64,000 nt of DNA. It comes from Phyto melanocephala (Eukaryota > Arthropoda > Insecta > Diptera > Rhinophoridae). Numbering within the stretch: position 1 is the stretch's first letter; every line of letters starts with the position of its first letter. A program made the position numbers and the translations under genes. Below, in pieces: positions 13,466 through 25,809 of this stretch. The notes below the pieces were generated by a model. It was not told where the DNA came from. It worked only from the letters and a program-made list of their open reading frames with translations, and searched no databases. Location of the stretch: contig OW799237.1 of the NCBI GenBank assembly GCA_941918925.1, positions 58,327,997 to 58,391,996 on the forward strand, read 5' to 3'.

Positions 13466-13863
13466 TTATCTGTAAAATGAGCTCTGTTACGAAACGTGGC
13501 TCTGGTCTCTGCCAGTTAAATACGAATTTAACTTCACGCAAATTTTGATCGGCGTGCTGCTTTTTTTTTTTTTTTTTTGCTAATGCGTAAATTGTAACAT
13601 TTTTCCTATTTTGGTTACGTTTAAAAGACATTTTTAAATTTAGTAATTTACACATTTCTATTTAGAGATTTTCTTTAACAAATTTGATTAAAAATTTTTT
13701 CTTGTTGTGGCAACACTGTATTTTATACAAGAGAAAAAAAACGGAGTTTCTGTAAAATTAAGTTCACATTTTTTTCGATTTCCCGAACACGTCAGTTTTT
13801 ACAAGAATAAAGTGTTCACTTCTACAATTAATTAAAATATAAAGTGTATTTAGCAAAACTTAC
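13466..13863. other. intron of Nup210, 5' part
   Basis: The donor side of the intron following the last exon found. It holds a poly-T run at 13560-13578 and otherwise nothing recognised. Confidence 0.5.
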
Positions 13864-14010
13864 CTCGACTTTTTGCAACACTTTATCCAAACCAGTAACA
13901 GTTAAATCTTGTTCTTTTAAATCATCCGTCACGAAAGTGTCTGGTGATACTTTAATACCAGGTACGAACTTTAATGAAATATTATCAGTTAAACCTGTTG
14001 GAAGTGAAAC
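13864..14010 (-). CDS. Nup210: Nup210 exon (last one found)
   Basis: This exon of 147 bp (49 codons) has acceptor TTTATGTAG before 14010 and donor GTAAGT at 13863-13858. The peptide starts VSLPTGLTDNISLKFVPG and ends LTVTGLDKVLQKVE. The end corresponds to the NUP210 stretch 'IRVFGA.EVLENLEV' that precedes the final lumenal repeat and membrane segment. An intact donor shows the gene continues to lower coordinates. No further exon was recognised in 1-13863, either because it lies beyond the window or because it is short and hidden among repeats. Confidence 0.82.
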
Positions 14011-14122
14011 CTACATAAAGAAAAAAAGTAAAATGAGAAAGAATACAATAAATATTATAAAAAACATTGAAATTCGTAACGTTTTCAAATATGTAGTTTT
14101 ATTAAAAATATTTATTTTATAC

Positions 14123-14356
14123 CTCCAATTCAAAATGAATATCATTTGTTTTCACAATATTTAAGATTTCATTAAATTTAGTTTTCAGTTCAACTTGACA
14201 AGCATAACGACCCGATTCAGACTCAAATATTGGAGCGATCCTATAATGTTCAAGCAATTTTTGTCCCATTGTCTGTTTTGACTTCAAGACACAAGTAAAC
14301 AACTTGACAGGAATGCTTTCTAAGAGAGCAGAACATTTAGAAATATTTTTCGCAAC
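14123..14356 (-). CDS. Nup210: Nup210 exon
   Basis: The longest exon here: 234 bp, 78 codons, acceptor ...ACAG before 14356, donor GTATA at 14122-14118, phase 0 both sides. The peptide contains KNISKCSALLESIPVKLFTC early and APIFESESGRYACQVELK later. The second motif matches the NUP210 stretch 'P.F....G.Y.C.I' in the late lumenal region. Two conserved-looking cysteines (in LFTC and RYACQ) could form an Ig-like disulphide; that is inference. It is separated from the next exon by only 112 bp, in contrast to the large upstream introns. Confidence 0.82.
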
Positions 14357-14673
14357 CTGTAATTCAAAACAAATTATAAATTATTATAACAAGATATCAG
14401 TTTTTCAAAACTTAATTAATATTAAAACCTTTTAAAATACTCAATAACCTAATGGACATGTACATATGTACAGTTGCAAGCATACAAATGAACGCGTATC
14501 TTTTTTGGAGACATGAATTAAAAAAAAAACTCAATAGTATGACCAAAACTTTGGTTTTATTAGCTCCCAAATATCATGATTGACATTTAATATTTATAAT
14601 AATTTCTGACAATTGACCTTCGCGACTGCGCCTTATAACCGCCATCTGTCAGTCTAATATCGTGCCATTTTTT

Positions 14674-14965
14674 CTAGCATACCCGATTTATTTCGTCAAT
14701 AGTATTCCAAAGATGCAAGCCAAAGGTGTCTTCTCTAAATGAAATTCGCTGACATGGGGAATAAAAAGTATCAAGTTCGCCACTCACGGTAATGTCGGCA
14801 CTGGTTTCGGATTTAAAGACCAATGGACCGATGACGCTCGCCTTCGTCATATAAACCGCACCAAACAGTGTTATAATAGCGGCGATAGCTTATTTCGTAA
14901 GTACGGCTCATGCTCGATTTGAATGAATATTATCCAAAAATAACAGTAGTCATGAACTTATCCAT
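14674..14965 (-). pseudogene. mariner-like transposase fragment
   Basis: On the minus strand the broken frames give 'TVWCGLYD' or 'CGFMTKA..IGPLVFKSETSAD' and 'ADITVSGELDTFY', which resemble the mid-domain of the mariner group seen at 33418 and 56846 (TVWCGL....IGP.FF...., then VNGERYR). Neither the catalytic motifs of the C-terminal part nor terminal repeats were found. It lies in the intron between Nup210 exons. Confidence 0.45.
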
Positions 14966-17073
14966 GGTATTGCGTGTTGCCTGCTTAGATGAACAATTAT
15001 GCGAAAACTTAACGAAGTGATTTATAAGTTTGGCCAACAGAGCGTGAATTTTAATAGCAAATTTCTTTGTATTTTCATTCGCCAAAGTATATGGAAAGAA
15101 ATCTCTAATACACTTCATAGGTATAGGTATGACAGCTAGTTTTACAATTATCCCTTTCGGAAGTTGTATACGTCTAAAAACACCCTGAACTATGTACAAA
15201 TGACTTGGTTTTTTTTTTTTTTCTTCTTAAACATATAATAATTATAAATTATTAACTAAATGGTGTCCAACCATAATGCACGATGTTAATTCTAAGTCAC
15301 ACCTTAACGTGAAGTTTTCGCCCAACTGAATTTGACATTTCTTTGTTTCAGTGTTATTATAAATTCAACCATTCGGCACAATAACGACATTGCACCTCAA
15401 TTATGTCCCAATCTCAGTAAAAATACGAACAAGTAAAGTAAAGTATAAGATTATATGAAAATTTTTGTATTTGGTTCGTTATTTTTTATATTTTTAGTTC
15501 ATTTTAGTTTTTATTTTTTATTTTTTTTAAGACATCACTAAACGTTTGTACGCCTGTCATGCTCTAAGAGAATTAAAAAGCGTGTTATTGTAGAAAGAGA
15601 TTTAACAACCTAACAACCTGATTTTAGAAGACTATATCCTTTGACAGGTTATAGTGGTTTAAGAAAGTAACTTTATAATTTACTGACGGCGTAATGCTTT
15701 GTTATATACAAATATTATTAGTTTTTTTTTATTTAGGTAATAAAATAAACTGGTCTTCTCGGTTTCCAATTCAGTTGACCATGTGCAAAACATGCTTTAC
15801 AAAAATGGACTCCAACAAAAGAAAAGGGTTGTAGCCCTTTGGAAGGCATAGATAGATATAATGATTCATCTTTTTAAGCCATCTTTTAAACACATTTATT
15901 TAGAAAATTTACGCAAAAAACTTAAGTTTGTAATGTTACTGAACAATCAGAAAGAACACAATTTTGTTTTAATAATGTTTTATTTTCTAATTCAAACAAC
16001 AGAACCCAAATCTTTATACAATCCATTCGGGGTGATTGGCTCTTTCTCAAATAGGCTTTTATATGTATTTTCGGGATGGGCGGAATATATGTTCATTGTT
16101 TCATTCATTGTTTGTTAAAAATGTCTCGAAAATTTTGTGGTAAAAATTGCGTGGAATACAAAAGCGTACTGCCATGTACTACTGAATTATAAAATATATT
16201 TTTGAAATGATTGCAACTTAATTTAATTTGGAAAATGTTTTAGGAAATTCAAATTCAAAAAAGGTTTACTATCACCATTCGTTAGATATTATATAATTGT
16301 GACAAAAACTGTTTCATTCGTGGGGGGATAACACTACCTCTGCTCCGATCGTGACCAGTTTTGATTGTACTAAGGAAATTGTCGTCAAAAATTTTTCGTA
16401 TGAAGTTTCAACTTAAGTTTGCTTAAAGTTTTCTTTTTATGACATCAAACATTTGCATTTTTTTTGTATAGAGGGTCCATGCCCCTGCTCCGATCCCATA
16501 AATTTTTTTTCGAATAAGGAAATTGTTATCAAAGTAGCTCGTACAAAGTTTGAAGTTCTCAAAATGTCAAAAAATTTGTTAAATTTGTATGGGAGGTACC
16601 ACGACCACCTTAAATTTAAAACAAAAATATAGCCTATGTCCGTTTGAAGGTGGACCTAGAGCATTGGTGAATAAGTTTAAGAAATTTAATAATTAGCTTC
16701 GAAGACAACTCATAACATACAAACACATATTTCCCCTTTATTATATTAGTATAGATGGTATTAGATAACGTCCTGCATTTTGGTTGGACCACCCTCTAGT
16801 TTTAAGTGTATCTACAAACACAATAAAAACTAGCTTACATTGAAAACCACATAGGTTATCGCAGAATTTGTTATGCTCGCTACTGTATGTTAATGTATAT
16901 TTGCATCACATAAGAACATTGTATCACTAAAGAGAACTTGTTTAACTCATACAAAATATTGTTGTGTGGCTTGATTCTTGTTTAATGTACAAACACAAAC
17001 CAAAATGTTTATAAATCTTACAAATACTGATGAATGCAGTGGATATAAATATTTCATTAAAAGTAAGTCTTAC
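14966..17073. other. Nup210 intron, mostly unassigned
   Basis: A/T-rich. Bases 16320-16640 contain a loosely repeated 'ctgctccgatc...aaggaaattgt..tcaaa' block (two imperfect copies), a form of degenerate repeat. No exon signals were found. Confidence 0.4.
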
Positions 17074-17172
17074 CAAGTTTGTAAATTTATCCACTTGCAA
17101 ATGATTGCGTACAACGAAATGTCCTCGATACAAGGAACCACTAAAAATATCATATGACTTTGCAAATTGTAT
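17074..17172 (-). CDS. Nup210: Nup210 exon
   Basis: This exon of 99 bp (33 codons) has acceptor CTTTCAG before 17172 and donor GTAAG at 17073-17069, phase 0 at both ends. The peptide begins IQFAKSYDIFSG and ends LQVDKFTNL. In frame with its neighbours it fills the position where NUP210 of other animals has the short linker before the Cys-containing segment. No internal stop is present. The exon is small, so its identity rests mainly on exact in-frame joining to exons 20836-20954 and 14123-14356. Confidence 0.75.
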
Positions 17173-18642
17173 CTGAAAGTAGAAATAACAGAAATATATA
17201 AAAGAAGAATACAAAAATAAAGTTTATTTATGTAATGTATTTATAAATTGTAAACTGTTAAAGGAAGAAGTATTGGTAACAAATCACAAGGGAATTTTGA
17301 AATTTTGTTGAACGTAGATATCGCTTCTTTTAAACTATTCGTTATATTTCCGGCATTTGCAATCGGATCTCAGAAGAACATTTAGTTTGTTGAGAAATAA
17401 GCTTGTTTCAAGAATTTTTAACTTAATTTGATCGCAAAATAGTACTTTCCATCTTAAACTGTCATTACTAAGTAAAAAATTGAATTGCTGAAAGGGAGCT
17501 GTCAAATATGTCGATTTTCGGTAAAAGTTACGACTTTTGAACAAAATGAAAAATGCTTTTCTATTTGTTTTTTTTTTATCTTATTGTAAAAGTGTTGTTT
17601 ACTGAATTACATCATTATTTTTTTATTTGGTATTTGACGTACATATGTACATAGCAGTTGTATAATTTTAATATATTGTCTTATTTTAATTGTTCTGGAC
17701 CTAAATTTTTATATAGGCATGTTTAGTAATTGTTAACAAATAAAATCGTAATTAAATAGATGAAATACCGAAAATTACGCTGTAATGTAAACAATCGCAT
17801 TCGCTTCATCAAAAGGAACATGTCCTTTATAGTTGACAACTGCTTGGAGAGACCTACGGTATATAAATCAACTTGTCGTCAGCTAAAGTTTTCTAACAAG
17901 CCGATAATTTGGGGCAGAGGCCTATTTTGCAATGACTGTTAGTATTTGGCGAAAATTTCTAGACAGTTGAAACCATGCGCCACGATAATAACTAGTCATT
18001 GCGCATACATATTGGGCGCCATTATGTATGCATCTAGGTGATGAGTTAATTAATTTGGACATGGTACTTTCCACTTTTCGTACTATTGTATAAAATCGTT
18101 GTAACTGGAAAAGAATATTTACTTTAAGTATACGAGCGTGGCGCAACCCTTATTTCAACGATTGGATTTCTTTACAAAAGCTCAAGGTGTTTTTATAAGA
18201 ATCCATCAAGTAGAATTCGAATAAAAGAAAACACGGCCCACTTTTCTAACCAGCAAATTATTTTATCACTATTAATTCTTATGCTAAAATTTTATAAAAA
18301 TCTCCTTTACAGAAACTTAAAAATTAAAATTTAACTTTTATAGGCTGTATTCCAATAAGATCTCTACGGTGTGTGCAAAATTTAAAAAAGGAAACATGAA
18401 GTAGTTGAAAAATAATATTTACTTTTTATAGATTTGGCACTGCCTACTTTTCCAATTATCAGATTTTAGTTTGTTAGAAACTCTATGTATGCGTGAATTT
18501 TAATTAAAATCAACTAACTACAACTGAACACAAAAATAAATTGTTAGAATAAATATTTTTAGCTGAAAAAAAATCATTTACATCCAGAAATAGTAGACCG
18601 CAGAACATACTAGTTATACGTGAATAAATACAAGTTGATTTT
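17173..18642. other. Nup210 intron, unassigned
   Basis: No coding or repeat signal that I could place. Short open frames here lack codon bias and neighbours. Confidence 0.4.
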
Positions 18643-18720
18643 ACCAAACACACGGATAGACCGATAATGCTCAACCGACTCCCCTATTCATAAGTTTTAA
18701 AAAAGTATATAAAGAATGAG
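18643..18720 (+). repeat. fragment of mini-me-like element, type B
   Basis: 'acacacggatagaccgataatg' followed by 'cgactcccctattcataag' and 'aaaagtatataaagaa' matches the ACRG-containing block of the full copies at 35165-35250 and 36360-36430. Confidence 0.55.
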
Positions 18721-18860
18721 ATCTGTGAAACCTTAACACACATTTTTAATTCCACCTTTCTTCATGCACAAAAAATATAACTGTTTATGATCAAGTTTAC
18801 ATTTAAAAACTTGTCAAATTATGTGTACAAAATAATAGCATAATCGGATTATTAGTTTGT

Positions 18861-19857
18861 TTGAAAATGGATTCCGAAGAAAAAGTGCGTGAAAAAATAA
18901 TAACAATTTTTTTAAAAAATCCCAGTCGTACTTACAAATCTATTGCAAATGAGATAAAGGTGTCACGACAAACAGTTTTGCGTGTGATAAAAGTGTATAA
19001 CGAACGTCGTAGTATTAAAAGGAAAGCTGGAAGTGGAGCTAAAAAAGGTATAACTGACCCACAGTTAGCTTCAAAGATTGTTAGTCTTCTAAACCAAAAT
19101 CCCAACCTCTCAAACCGTAAAGCCGCCTTAAAAGCATACTGTTCCGATTTTTTTGTAAGGAAGGTTAAAAGATATGAAGGCCTTAAGTCCTACAAGGTTC
19201 AGAAAGTGCCAGACAGAAATTCGAAGAAAAACTTGGATGCAAAAAGTCGTGCCAAAGAACAACAAATATGAGTGTTGTATTATGGATGATGAGACTTACG
19301 TTCTTGCCGACTTTTCTCAGCTCCCAGGGCGAAGTTATTATGTGGCCGATGGAAGAGGTAATGTCGATGACCAATTTAAGTTCCAAAAAAAGACAAAGTT
19401 TCCAAAGAAGTACTTAGTTTGGCAAGCTCTATGCACGTGCAAAGAAAGAAGCAGTAAATTTATTACTACTGGGACTATCAACACTGATATTTACATCAAG
19501 GAGTGCTTGCAGAAGAGGTTGCTTCCATTCATACGAAAACACAATAAGTCAACATATTTTTGGCCCGACCTAGCGTCGTGTCATTATAGTAAATCTGCAG
19601 CAGAATGGTATGAAACAAATAATATAGTGGTAGTGCCAAAAGAAGCAAATCCACCTAATTGTCCAGAACTAAGGCCCATCGAACGTTACTGGGCTTTAGT
19701 CAAAAGAGTGCTGAAGGATACAAAACAAGTTGCTAATACTACTAAAATTTTTTCCCAGAAATGGTCTTATTCCAGCAATAAAGTTACTAAGGATACCATC
19801 AAAACCCTCATGGTCTCAATTCCGGAAAAGGTGAAACAGTTCATCAAAAAAAGCTGA
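18861..19857 (+). pseudogene. DD37E (ITmD37E-type) transposase with one frameshift
   Basis: The first frame (18861-19271) begins MDSEEKVREKIITIFLKNPS and carries an N-terminal helix-turn-helix, SIANEIKVSRQTVLRVIKVY. Near 19250-19262 the frame changes and the second frame (readable to 19857) gives 'CCIMDDETYVLADFS', 'YLVWQALC', 'TYFWPDLASCHYSKSA' and 'PPNCPELRPIERYWALVKR'. The catalytic residues are D (IMDDE), D (WPDLA) and E (PIERY); 37 residues separate the last two, the DD37E spacing known from dipteran ITmD37E elements. Total length is close to a full transposase of about 330 residues, so this is a recently inactivated copy, apart from the frameshift and a possible loss of a few residues there. 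No convincing terminal inverted repeats were found. It sits in a Nup210 intron, antisense to that gene. Confidence 0.8.
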
Positions 19858-20835
19858 ATTTTTACAAAAAGCATTAATATTTTAATTTACTGTTATTTAA
19901 TTGTTAAACCACGCTATTTTCATTAAAATGGATTAATTCGTTTCAAAGTTATTGCGTTTTATTCGTGTTAGGGTTTTATCGATCTCATTCTTTACTTTAT
20001 GAATATTGTAGAAATTACAAACGGTATAAAAATTCACTATTTTTTTAACAAAATTTCGTTGAAAACTTTTTTTAAATCGATAATTTATAAACCCAAACAA
20101 ATTGACTTCTAAAAAGCACACCTAAAATTAAATATAAACAATCTAATAAATAAGTGAAACGAATCGAACGCTTGAAAAACAATTTTGAAGATGATTAATA
20201 AAACGACTAAAGTAAACACATCACAGCTGTCATCGTTGTCAAATAGGTTTAATGTCTAAATCGTTTGTCATCACATACCTGATTGATTTTCTTTACTTTA
20301 TTTCTAAACAATTTTATTTTGAGCAAATTTTTCGCAAATCAACAACAAAAATCTATGTTGTTTTAATGATTAATTCAACTTGGTCAGAATATTTCGTGCA
20401 AGAAAAAAAATTAAGTAAATTCACCCACTCGTGGATTACGGGAACAGCTTGGAGTGAAATAGGGATCAGGCGGGTTCCATTACCCAAAAAAAAAACAGTT
20501 CAACGAGTAAAAATCAATTTTGGGTGTTTTACATTTAAAGGAAAACAGTACATATGCTGCTGAAACTAATACGTATGGCACCCCAAGTGTACATATTTTT
20601 CTAAACACAAAAATTAAAAAGCTATTTCGATTATGGTAAATCATATGAATTAAGTTTTGTCGTATGAGCTGATGCAAACATTCCCTTAAAGATGTGTATA
20701 TACTTATATGGATAATATATTTCCAGTGCTGAATATTAAATATACGTATATGCATACATATTAGGGTTCATATTGAGAATAATGTATAAATGTAAATGTG
20801 TACAATACAAAAGCGTAAATAAAATAAGAACTTAC
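19858..20835. other. Nup210 intron, unassigned
   Basis: A/T-rich DNA downstream of the DD37E transposase. It may include that element's 3' end, but no terminal repeat was recognised. Confidence 0.4.
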
Positions 20836-20954
20836 CACATCGGCATCACGAACTTCAACATCATATTTAATAAAATTGCCGCTTGCCATATCACCATTGG
20901 TAACTAGCACTTTTTCGCCCAGTTTATAATGATTTCCAAGTACTCTGCCAACTC
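20836..20954 (-). CDS. Nup210: Nup210 exon
   Basis: This exon of 119 bp has acceptor TTTTATAG before 20954 and donor GTAAG at 20835-20831. Two bases complete the split Gly codon and 39 further codons follow, ending in phase 0. The peptide runs VGRVLGNHYKLGEKVLVTN and later FIKYDVEVRDADV. This is a beta-rich Ig-like stretch with no membrane segment, consistent with a lumenal repeat of gp210. The exon stands out from its flanks by lower AT content and an uninterrupted frame. It lies 3.7 kb from the next exon. The intervening intron carries a DD37E transposase in the opposite orientation. Confidence 0.8.
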
Positions 20955-21289
20955 CTATAAAATAAAAGCATTCAGAAGAGAATAGACAAAGAATTTTTAG
21001 TAAATGTAACAGCAGCAACAACATTAATAATGGTTTACAAAAATAAAAACGAAATCAGTATTTCAAATTTACAAAATAACAAAAACAAAAGAAATAATAC
21101 AGAAAAAAGGAAGCATTTAGATGAATGAATAAAACGTAAAGTTGTTTTATATTTGCATGTTACACTAGTACTAATATTATGACGTTGCACACACTACTAC
21201 ACAAGTACTATTTCTAAAGCATGATCTGTACGACTTTATTGTAAGAAATTATTAAATTTATACAAATCAGCTTTTAAGCAGTTGAATAT

Positions 21290-22098
21290 AAACAAGTAAG
21301 AGCACTATATTCGGCAGCGCCGAATCTTTTATACCCACCACCAATTTGATGTTTTTTTATACAACAGAATTTATATTTTTCTATTAACAGTAATCGCTAT
21401 GAAATAATCTCTTTAAACTAAAATATATATCACTTTCTTTGTATAACTTCGATGTGCTAGTAAAATGTTTTTGTAAATTCAGCCTTCAATGAAAGTGGGC
21501 GCTTAAGTAGGCGTGTCAATATAGTTTCTCCTAATATATACAACCCTGATATTTAAGTATAGAGTCCTTTATTTTTCCAAAATCTTTATTCATAGAGAAA
21601 TTATATGAATTTAATATAAAGCGTTATATGGAAGGTGTGCATAAAAGTGGGCGTCTCAGATTTTTTTTCCGTTAGTGCAAAGCTTTTGACCAGGAAGCTA
21701 TGTGTGTAAAATTTTAGAATCATACATCTAATTTTGTCAGTTTTATTACGTTTTAAATTTTGAATATACCGAAAAATACACTGCTCGGTATAATTGTTCT
21801 TACATTTTAATCTATAGCTGTTTTCCTAATGCATAGATTTAAGCAAAAAAATGTTAAGGGAAAAATATTTTTTTTACTCAGGAAATATACATTCAAAGTT
21901 TCATGGCGCTACGCTAATGCGTTTAGAGAAAATTCTATTTTAATCGATGTTGGCACTTTTCGGTTCGAGCTCTAACGTGCTTTCAACAGACGGACAGACA
22001 GACAAAGCTAGATCGTCAAAAATAAAACCCCGATTCAGAAAATATATACTTTTTGGGGTCTAAACTGGATATTTTTTTGGTGGCGGGTATAAAAAAAA
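21290..22098 (+). repeat. mini-me/DINE-like element, type A
   Basis: Starts 'aaacaagtaagagcac' and 'TTCGGCAGCGCCGAA' (a short palindrome), then 'tatacccaccaccaatttg'. A cagacggacagacagac run lies at 21989-22005 and the copy ends 'ttttttggtggcgggtat'. The order of blocks equals that of the copies at 40679 and 47901. No coding capacity; a non-autonomous element. Confidence 0.78.
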
Positions 22099-22724
22099 TC
22101 AAAATGTTCAAGGTAGACAGCAATGAACCTGTACTTTAGCACAATTCTTTTTTTTGCTAGACGAACTGTCGTTTGTACAGATATTACACTTGTGTAATTT
22201 GTAAGGATTCAATTTTGGTTCACATTTTTAATATTCGTCTGATGCTACGTGCAGGTACATAAAGGCTATTTATTATAACTAACCAAGTTAGGATTTTAAC
22301 GTTCAAATAACTACCAACTAAAAAATTTTTGAAATTCTGTAAGCAATGCAGACATCATTTGCCTATTTTAAGAACTGATTTATTTTGTTTAAAGTATTCG
22401 GTATTTGCTCTGATACTGCTGTATTATGAAAAAGAAAGTTTATTTACGAAGTCTAGTTAAAGGTCACTATATTGCTTACGTTGGCCAAAGTTACCTTTTA
22501 CTTGCATTAACTTTATAGACGAATTGACCTTTATCTTTCGAACTATTTCTTGCGATGTTGCTGTTTTCGAATGTCCAGCTTCATGGATTTTTAATGTTTT
22601 TTTCTTGGGGTTCAACGGACATGTTGTAGTCAACTAGCATTTGCTTTTTGCTATTTCCCATTTGTCTAGCCTTGAAAATATTAAGTATACAAGTCTATAA
22701 TGTCGATTTATACATAATTTTTTT
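22099..22724. other. Nup210 intron, unassigned
   Basis: No coding or repeat signal recognised. Confidence 0.4.
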
Positions 22725-23285
22725 TATTATAACAAAATTAATTGATGCATTATTCAAAGTATTGTCCATCGCAAGTCCAAACTTCTTCTTATCATTCTAA
22801 TAGCACATAGATTTCGCGTCAAAAGAACTGCTCCAGTTTTGAGGTAAAGAATGAATCTAGCAATTTTCTGAATCTTATTCTAAAGTGAAGCATATTCCAG
22901 TTAGGGCGTTCTGCATCGATCGAGGTAGTCAGAAGGAGTTGGTTAGCCGGTCTTTACATATTACATTTTGCACTTGGGGTTATCACCAGTAACAGAACGA
23001 TGCAAAAATTACATCTTTTTTTAGCGTTCGAGCATCATTTCTGACAAGCAAAATCGCCTTTCAACGTCTTTCGACTTCCATTTATATGGCACCCAATTTC
23101 TTTGCTTTTGAATGAATTCCAGTACTTTAAAAAGGAGGAAAATAGCTTACTGTGTAACTCCCAATGATAATGCAAGTTCTTTTTGTGTTCGATACCTTTT
23201 AGCAGCCGTTTTCTTCAAATGAAAGAAGATTATGAGACTTCAACGCAAAACATCTTTTTTAGGCACAAGATTCGACATTGTTATA
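22725..23285 (-). pseudogene. mariner transposase relic
   Basis: Read from 23285 on the minus strand: 'MSNLVPKKDVLR', 'FFHLKKTAAKRYRTQKELAL', 'SLGVTQ.AIFLLFKVLEFI', 'QKQRNWVPYKWKSKDVERRF', 'FLHRSVTGDNPKC' (the first catalytic aspartate sits in VTGD of mariners), then near the C-terminus 'RNALTGICFTLE..SENC' and 'FGLAMDNTLNNA'. These match the mauritiana-type mariner (SETMAR-like) order, but the HTH region and the central catalytic part between 22985 and 22920 are deleted and stops interrupt it. Confidence 0.72.
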
Positions 23286-25139
23286 GCGATTGAAAAGAAT
23301 GTGCGTTTACACTTTGGCGTCTATCGAATACTAAATTATAATCACAGGTTTACCCTCCGAAATACCATATTTGTTATTATTGGCACAGCCAATATGTAAT
23401 AGTTATGCCATATGTTGCTCTAATCGACATTATTAACTTGTATACCCAAAAATATATGTAGTGCAAGTAAATGAGCATGTTGACATTTGGTTTCTACAGT
23501 AGCGTGAAGTTTGGAGTACTTATTACTCCAACCCCTGTAGTATGATTAAGAAAATTAATTTAGAAGCTGTTTTTTTAGAATTCCGCAGTATAGTTATTAA
23601 TAGATTTTCCTTATTATATGCAATAAGTAAATAAATTGGCAACGCTATTACAATATGATATCGATTTAACATTTTGTAGAGATTTCAAAGAAGTGCTGAC
23701 CATGCTTTATTAAATACTGTACATGGCAGAGCAGTAACAAATATGTATGCAAAAAGTTGTTACAAGTATTTTTCTGAAGCCTAGCAATAGTGTGGCAAGA
23801 AGGTAGTTAGCAAACTGTATGTACGTGAATTGTTTGGTTGGATTTATTTGATAAGTAGTGAGTGGTGTAGTATGATGTAGATTGGTATGATATAAAAGTT
23901 TTTAAAACATACATATTTGCCATTAGTTTGCTGGCATTTTTAATATAACTATAGGCTAAATGCAATAACAAAAAAACATATAAGATGCCACTATTAAAAC
24001 TAAGTGCTTAGTACTACTAAGTATTTCTAATATAATACTACAACACAAATCTGTGCCACATTGAAATTAGGTGCAGAAAGAGTTTATGTTAAACTACAAC
24101 AACTGAAATTATAATAAAAAAAAGTCTGAACGTGTACATGTATTTAAAAAGCAATACAATTTTTTTGAGGGGAACTCTGATGTAGCACAGCAATAAGAAT
24201 TTATATATTTAACTTAACAAAGCGGTAAAGATGAAAAAATGAATTAAATAGAAAAGTTGGTATGAAATTGGTTTTAGAATTCGGTTTTTTTGTTGGTGAT
24301 GATAATCTGCAATTACGAACACCGATTGATCTTCAATATAATTGGCTGACATTTTTAATGATAAAGTCGCACAGTTAATCTTTGACAAAATCCAAAATAT
24401 ATTTCGTAGAATAAAATGGAAAAAAATTATTCAATAAAATAAATGGACACATTGATTTTCTTACATATGAGAACAATTTGATGAATCTCATTTTAGTATT
24501 ACAAATATCAAATTCATAATTAATGAGAAAAAATTTTAAAAGCATTCTAAGACCACTCATGAACATTCCAAAAATTACTTTTCTACAGACTCTACTTACA
24601 CTGTAGCAACACATACAACTTTTCGACTACTGATTTAAAAAGGAAAGATCAAAGTAAATTAGTAAAAGAAATCGTTGACATTACGGCTAAAGAATTATCT
24701 TGTCTTAAGAACGTGCTCGATTAAGCTATTTTTTTTGTTCAAATCGTTGTCATAACCAAATTAGGCTTTTACGGAAAGAAAAATTAAACACTCCCACTTT
24801 TTTTAATTAATCTAAAATCGGAGAACGGGTAGACCGACTGGTTTAATTTTTTTAAATATTCATAATCTATGTTGGGTATTACAATAGGGCCTAAAATAAG
24901 CTGGATAAGCTGGATACCTTTGGTTTCCTTTTTCAAAAACTTTATTTGCTCTTGGTTTAAACTTAGTATGAGCTACTTTTGATAACAACTCCCGTTTTGT
25001 AACTGGAGAAGGTGGAGTGATATCCTCCTACGGAGAATGATATTCTAATTGATACAATGCAAAAACTTTGTTGGGGCCAGCAAAGCTGTTAGGGTTCTGC
25101 TAGCAATTGAAAAAGTATTGAAAATCAAAAGATATGTAC
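23286..25139. other. Nup210 intron, unassigned
   Basis: A/T-rich. A short block, 'cgacattattaacttgtatacccaa' at about 23428, recurs near 40598 and may be a repeat end. No exon seen. Confidence 0.4.
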
Positions 25140-25617
25140 CTCAACACCAGTGTTGCCAATTTAGCTATTTTATGGCTAGATTTAGCCATTTTTGAACACG
25201 CTTAGCTAGGAAAATCTGCGTTTAGCTATATGCCATTTTTTAGCCATTTCTTGATATTTTTTAAGCCTTTTTTAGCCATTTTTTGTTTTTAGTTTTGTTG
25301 TTGTTTCGTTTCCTAAATAGTGAAAAACGTTTCTATAAAACAATGTTTTTTACCTACTAAAAGTTGCATCGATGGGAACCTCTTTCAAATAGTGGGAATG
25401 GTTATCCCACCCACAATTAAAAGAATAGATTACAGAAGTTAAATAGTTTTTGTAAATATTGTAAATGTGAAATTAAAGCAAAATTATATGAAAAACATAT
25501 AAATGGTATTGGATATACATGTTATCGTGACCAAGCCTTTACTTTTTAATCCAATGAATTTTAAGCTACAACAGCAGGAGAATACATTAGCTAAGTAAAA
25601 GGTTGTTCAATAAGAGT

Positions 25618-25809
25618 GTAACGACACGTTTCCGCTGGTTGCCGGGGTAGGGCTCAGCGGTGTCCAGGGTCGTTGGTTGGTTGGGATTAAAGGAAAACAA
25701 AACAAATTCATTTACTTTCAGATTAGGATATTTGTTTAAAAAAAATAAGTAATAAATAAATTCACAATTTTGTGGAGGCAAAAACAAGCCAGGCGCCTTT
25801 TGTCGTTAC
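25618..25809. mobile_element. 192-bp MITE, TIR GTAACGACA, 6-bp target duplication
   Basis: Ends GTAACGACA (25618) and TGTCGTTAC (ending 25809), flanked by 'aagagt' at 25612-25617 and 25810-25815. The interior is GC-richer than its surroundings. The superfamily is unknown. Confidence 0.7.

Noticed and set aside
14930..15199. 89-codon minus-strand open frame next to the mariner fragment
   Set aside because: Could be the mariner N-terminus, but no diagnostic motif could be aligned with confidence.
16320..16760. Repeats 'ctgctccgatc' and 'ttatattagtatagatgg' as a Helitron or LINE tail
   Set aside because: No hairpin with CTRR, no poly-A with a duplication, and only two diverged units.
18780..20000. 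Terminal inverted repeats for the DD37E element (for example acaaaataatagcataatc with the complement of a stretch near 19955)
   Set aside because: Only about 12 of 19 positions agree in A/T-rich sequence, no TA duplication stands out.
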